DNA from: an uncultured Oscillospiraceae bacterium
GTDB taxonomy: Bacteria; Bacillota; Clostridia; Oscillospirales; Ruminococcaceae
Direction: 5' to 3'
NCBI GenBank assembly: GCA_934463345.1
Contig: CAKSJL010000092.1
Coordinates: 1 to 6,038 of the forward strand
DNA: 6,038 nucleotides
Shown: piece by piece, positions 5,761 through 6,038 of the stretch
Layout: every line of letters starts with the position of its first letter
Position numbering within the stretch: the stretch's first letter is position 1
Position numbers and translations under genes: made by a program
Notes under the pieces: generated by a model
The model's database searches: none
What the model was told of the DNA's origin: nothing
The model's input: the letters and a program-made list of their open reading frames with translations, nothing else

Positions 5761-6038
5761 ATTGATTGTAATAGATGGTCTTGATGGTTCAGGAAAATCC
5801 ACACAGCTGAAAATCGCTGAAAAAAGACTGGCTGAAAGGAATATTCCGTTCAAAACAGTGAGTTTTCCCGATTATGGAAGTTCTTCGTCAGCACTTGTTA
5901 AAATGTATCTTAATGGTGAATTTTCTGATAATCCAGATGATGTGAATGCATATGCCGCATCAAGCTTTTATGCTGTTGACAGATATGCGAGTTATATGCA
6001 ATACTGGAAAGATGATTATAATAGCGGTAATATTATAC
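5747..6038 (+). CDS. tmk: Thymidylate (dTMP) kinase family, 3'-truncated by window edge
   Basis: Probably phosphorylates dTMP to dTDP with ATP, the step directly after ThyX. Only the first 97 residues are visible. The start ATG (5747) lies inside thyX in another frame, 14 bases before the thyX stop ends, with AAGG (5734-5737) nine bases upstream; this suggests translational coupling. The N-terminus is MSKGKLIVIDGLDGSGKST, with a Walker A P-loop at 11-19 on the first beta strand. SFPDYGSSSSALVK follows near 39-52, and the nucleoside-monophosphate-kinase Asp-Arg pair is in YAVDRY (Asp78-Arg79). The insert KMYLNGEFSDNPDDVNAY (52-69) is a feature I associate with a clostridial branch of the family rather than the short E. 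coli type. The LID region lies beyond the window, so a broader deoxynucleoside kinase remains a lesser possibility. Confidence 0.88.
   Translation, partial: MSKGKLIVIDGLDGSGKSTQLKIAEKRLAERNIPFKTVSFPDYGSSSSALVKMYLNGEFSDNPDDVNAYAASSFYAVDRYASYMQYWKDDYNSGNII

Noticed and set aside
1..6038. Mobile element, CRISPR array, toxin-antitoxin or defence system
   Set aside because: No transposase, integrase, terminal repeats, spaced identical repeats or defence-like proteins are present; base composition and codon use look even throughout.

Overview
The window is an AT-rich chromosomal stretch carrying five protein-coding regions. All look like core or near-core metabolism of a low-GC Firmicute, most likely a gut-type Clostridia member (Oscillospiraceae/Ruminococcaceae-like). 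That placement is inferred from codon use, from Shine-Dalgarno sites with near-consensus -35/-10 promoters, from a flavin-dependent thymidylate synthase, and from the long divergent type of PRPP synthetase. No phage, IS, CRISPR, tRNA or rRNA sequence was recognised.

Left part (1-2938, + strand). The C-terminal two thirds of cobyric acid synthase (cobQ/cbiP) enters from the left edge and is the tail of a corrinoid-synthesis gene or operon. A 184-base gap follows, containing a clear promoter (TTGACA, 17 bases, TATACT). This starts a two-gene unit: ppa (family I inorganic pyrophosphatase, TTG start) and, 27 bases on, prs (ribose-phosphate pyrophosphokinase). The pair makes functional sense. Prs makes PRPP, phosphoribosyl transfer from PRPP releases pyrophosphate, and Ppa removes the pyrophosphate and pulls nucleotide synthesis forward.

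Middle (2939-4738). prs converges on a minus-strand gene for a 523-residue sodium:solute symporter. The 146-base gap between them holds two hairpins sharing the loop-side sequence TGTAAGAGAG: one close behind prs, the other terminating the symporter transcript with a T-rich tail. A perfect AT-only inverted repeat spans the symporter stop codon. The symporter has its own strong minus-strand promoter with an extended -10.

Right part (4739-6038, + strand). The divergent intergenic region carries an imperfect 15-base direct repeat at 33-base spacing, next to the symporter -35 and therefore a candidate operator. It also carries a near-consensus promoter (TTGACG, 17 bases, TATAAT) for thyX. thyX probably starts at a GTG rather than at the upstream ATG. 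It overlaps by 14 bases the start of a thymidylate kinase gene (tmk family) that runs off the right edge. ThyX makes dTMP and the kinase converts it to dTDP, so this is a two-step dTTP-supply operon.

I did not find a convincing new biological system. The points most worth a second look are the divergent PRPP synthetase active-site motifs, the cysteine-rich ThyX tail, the 33-base-spaced direct repeat, and the matched-loop hairpins.
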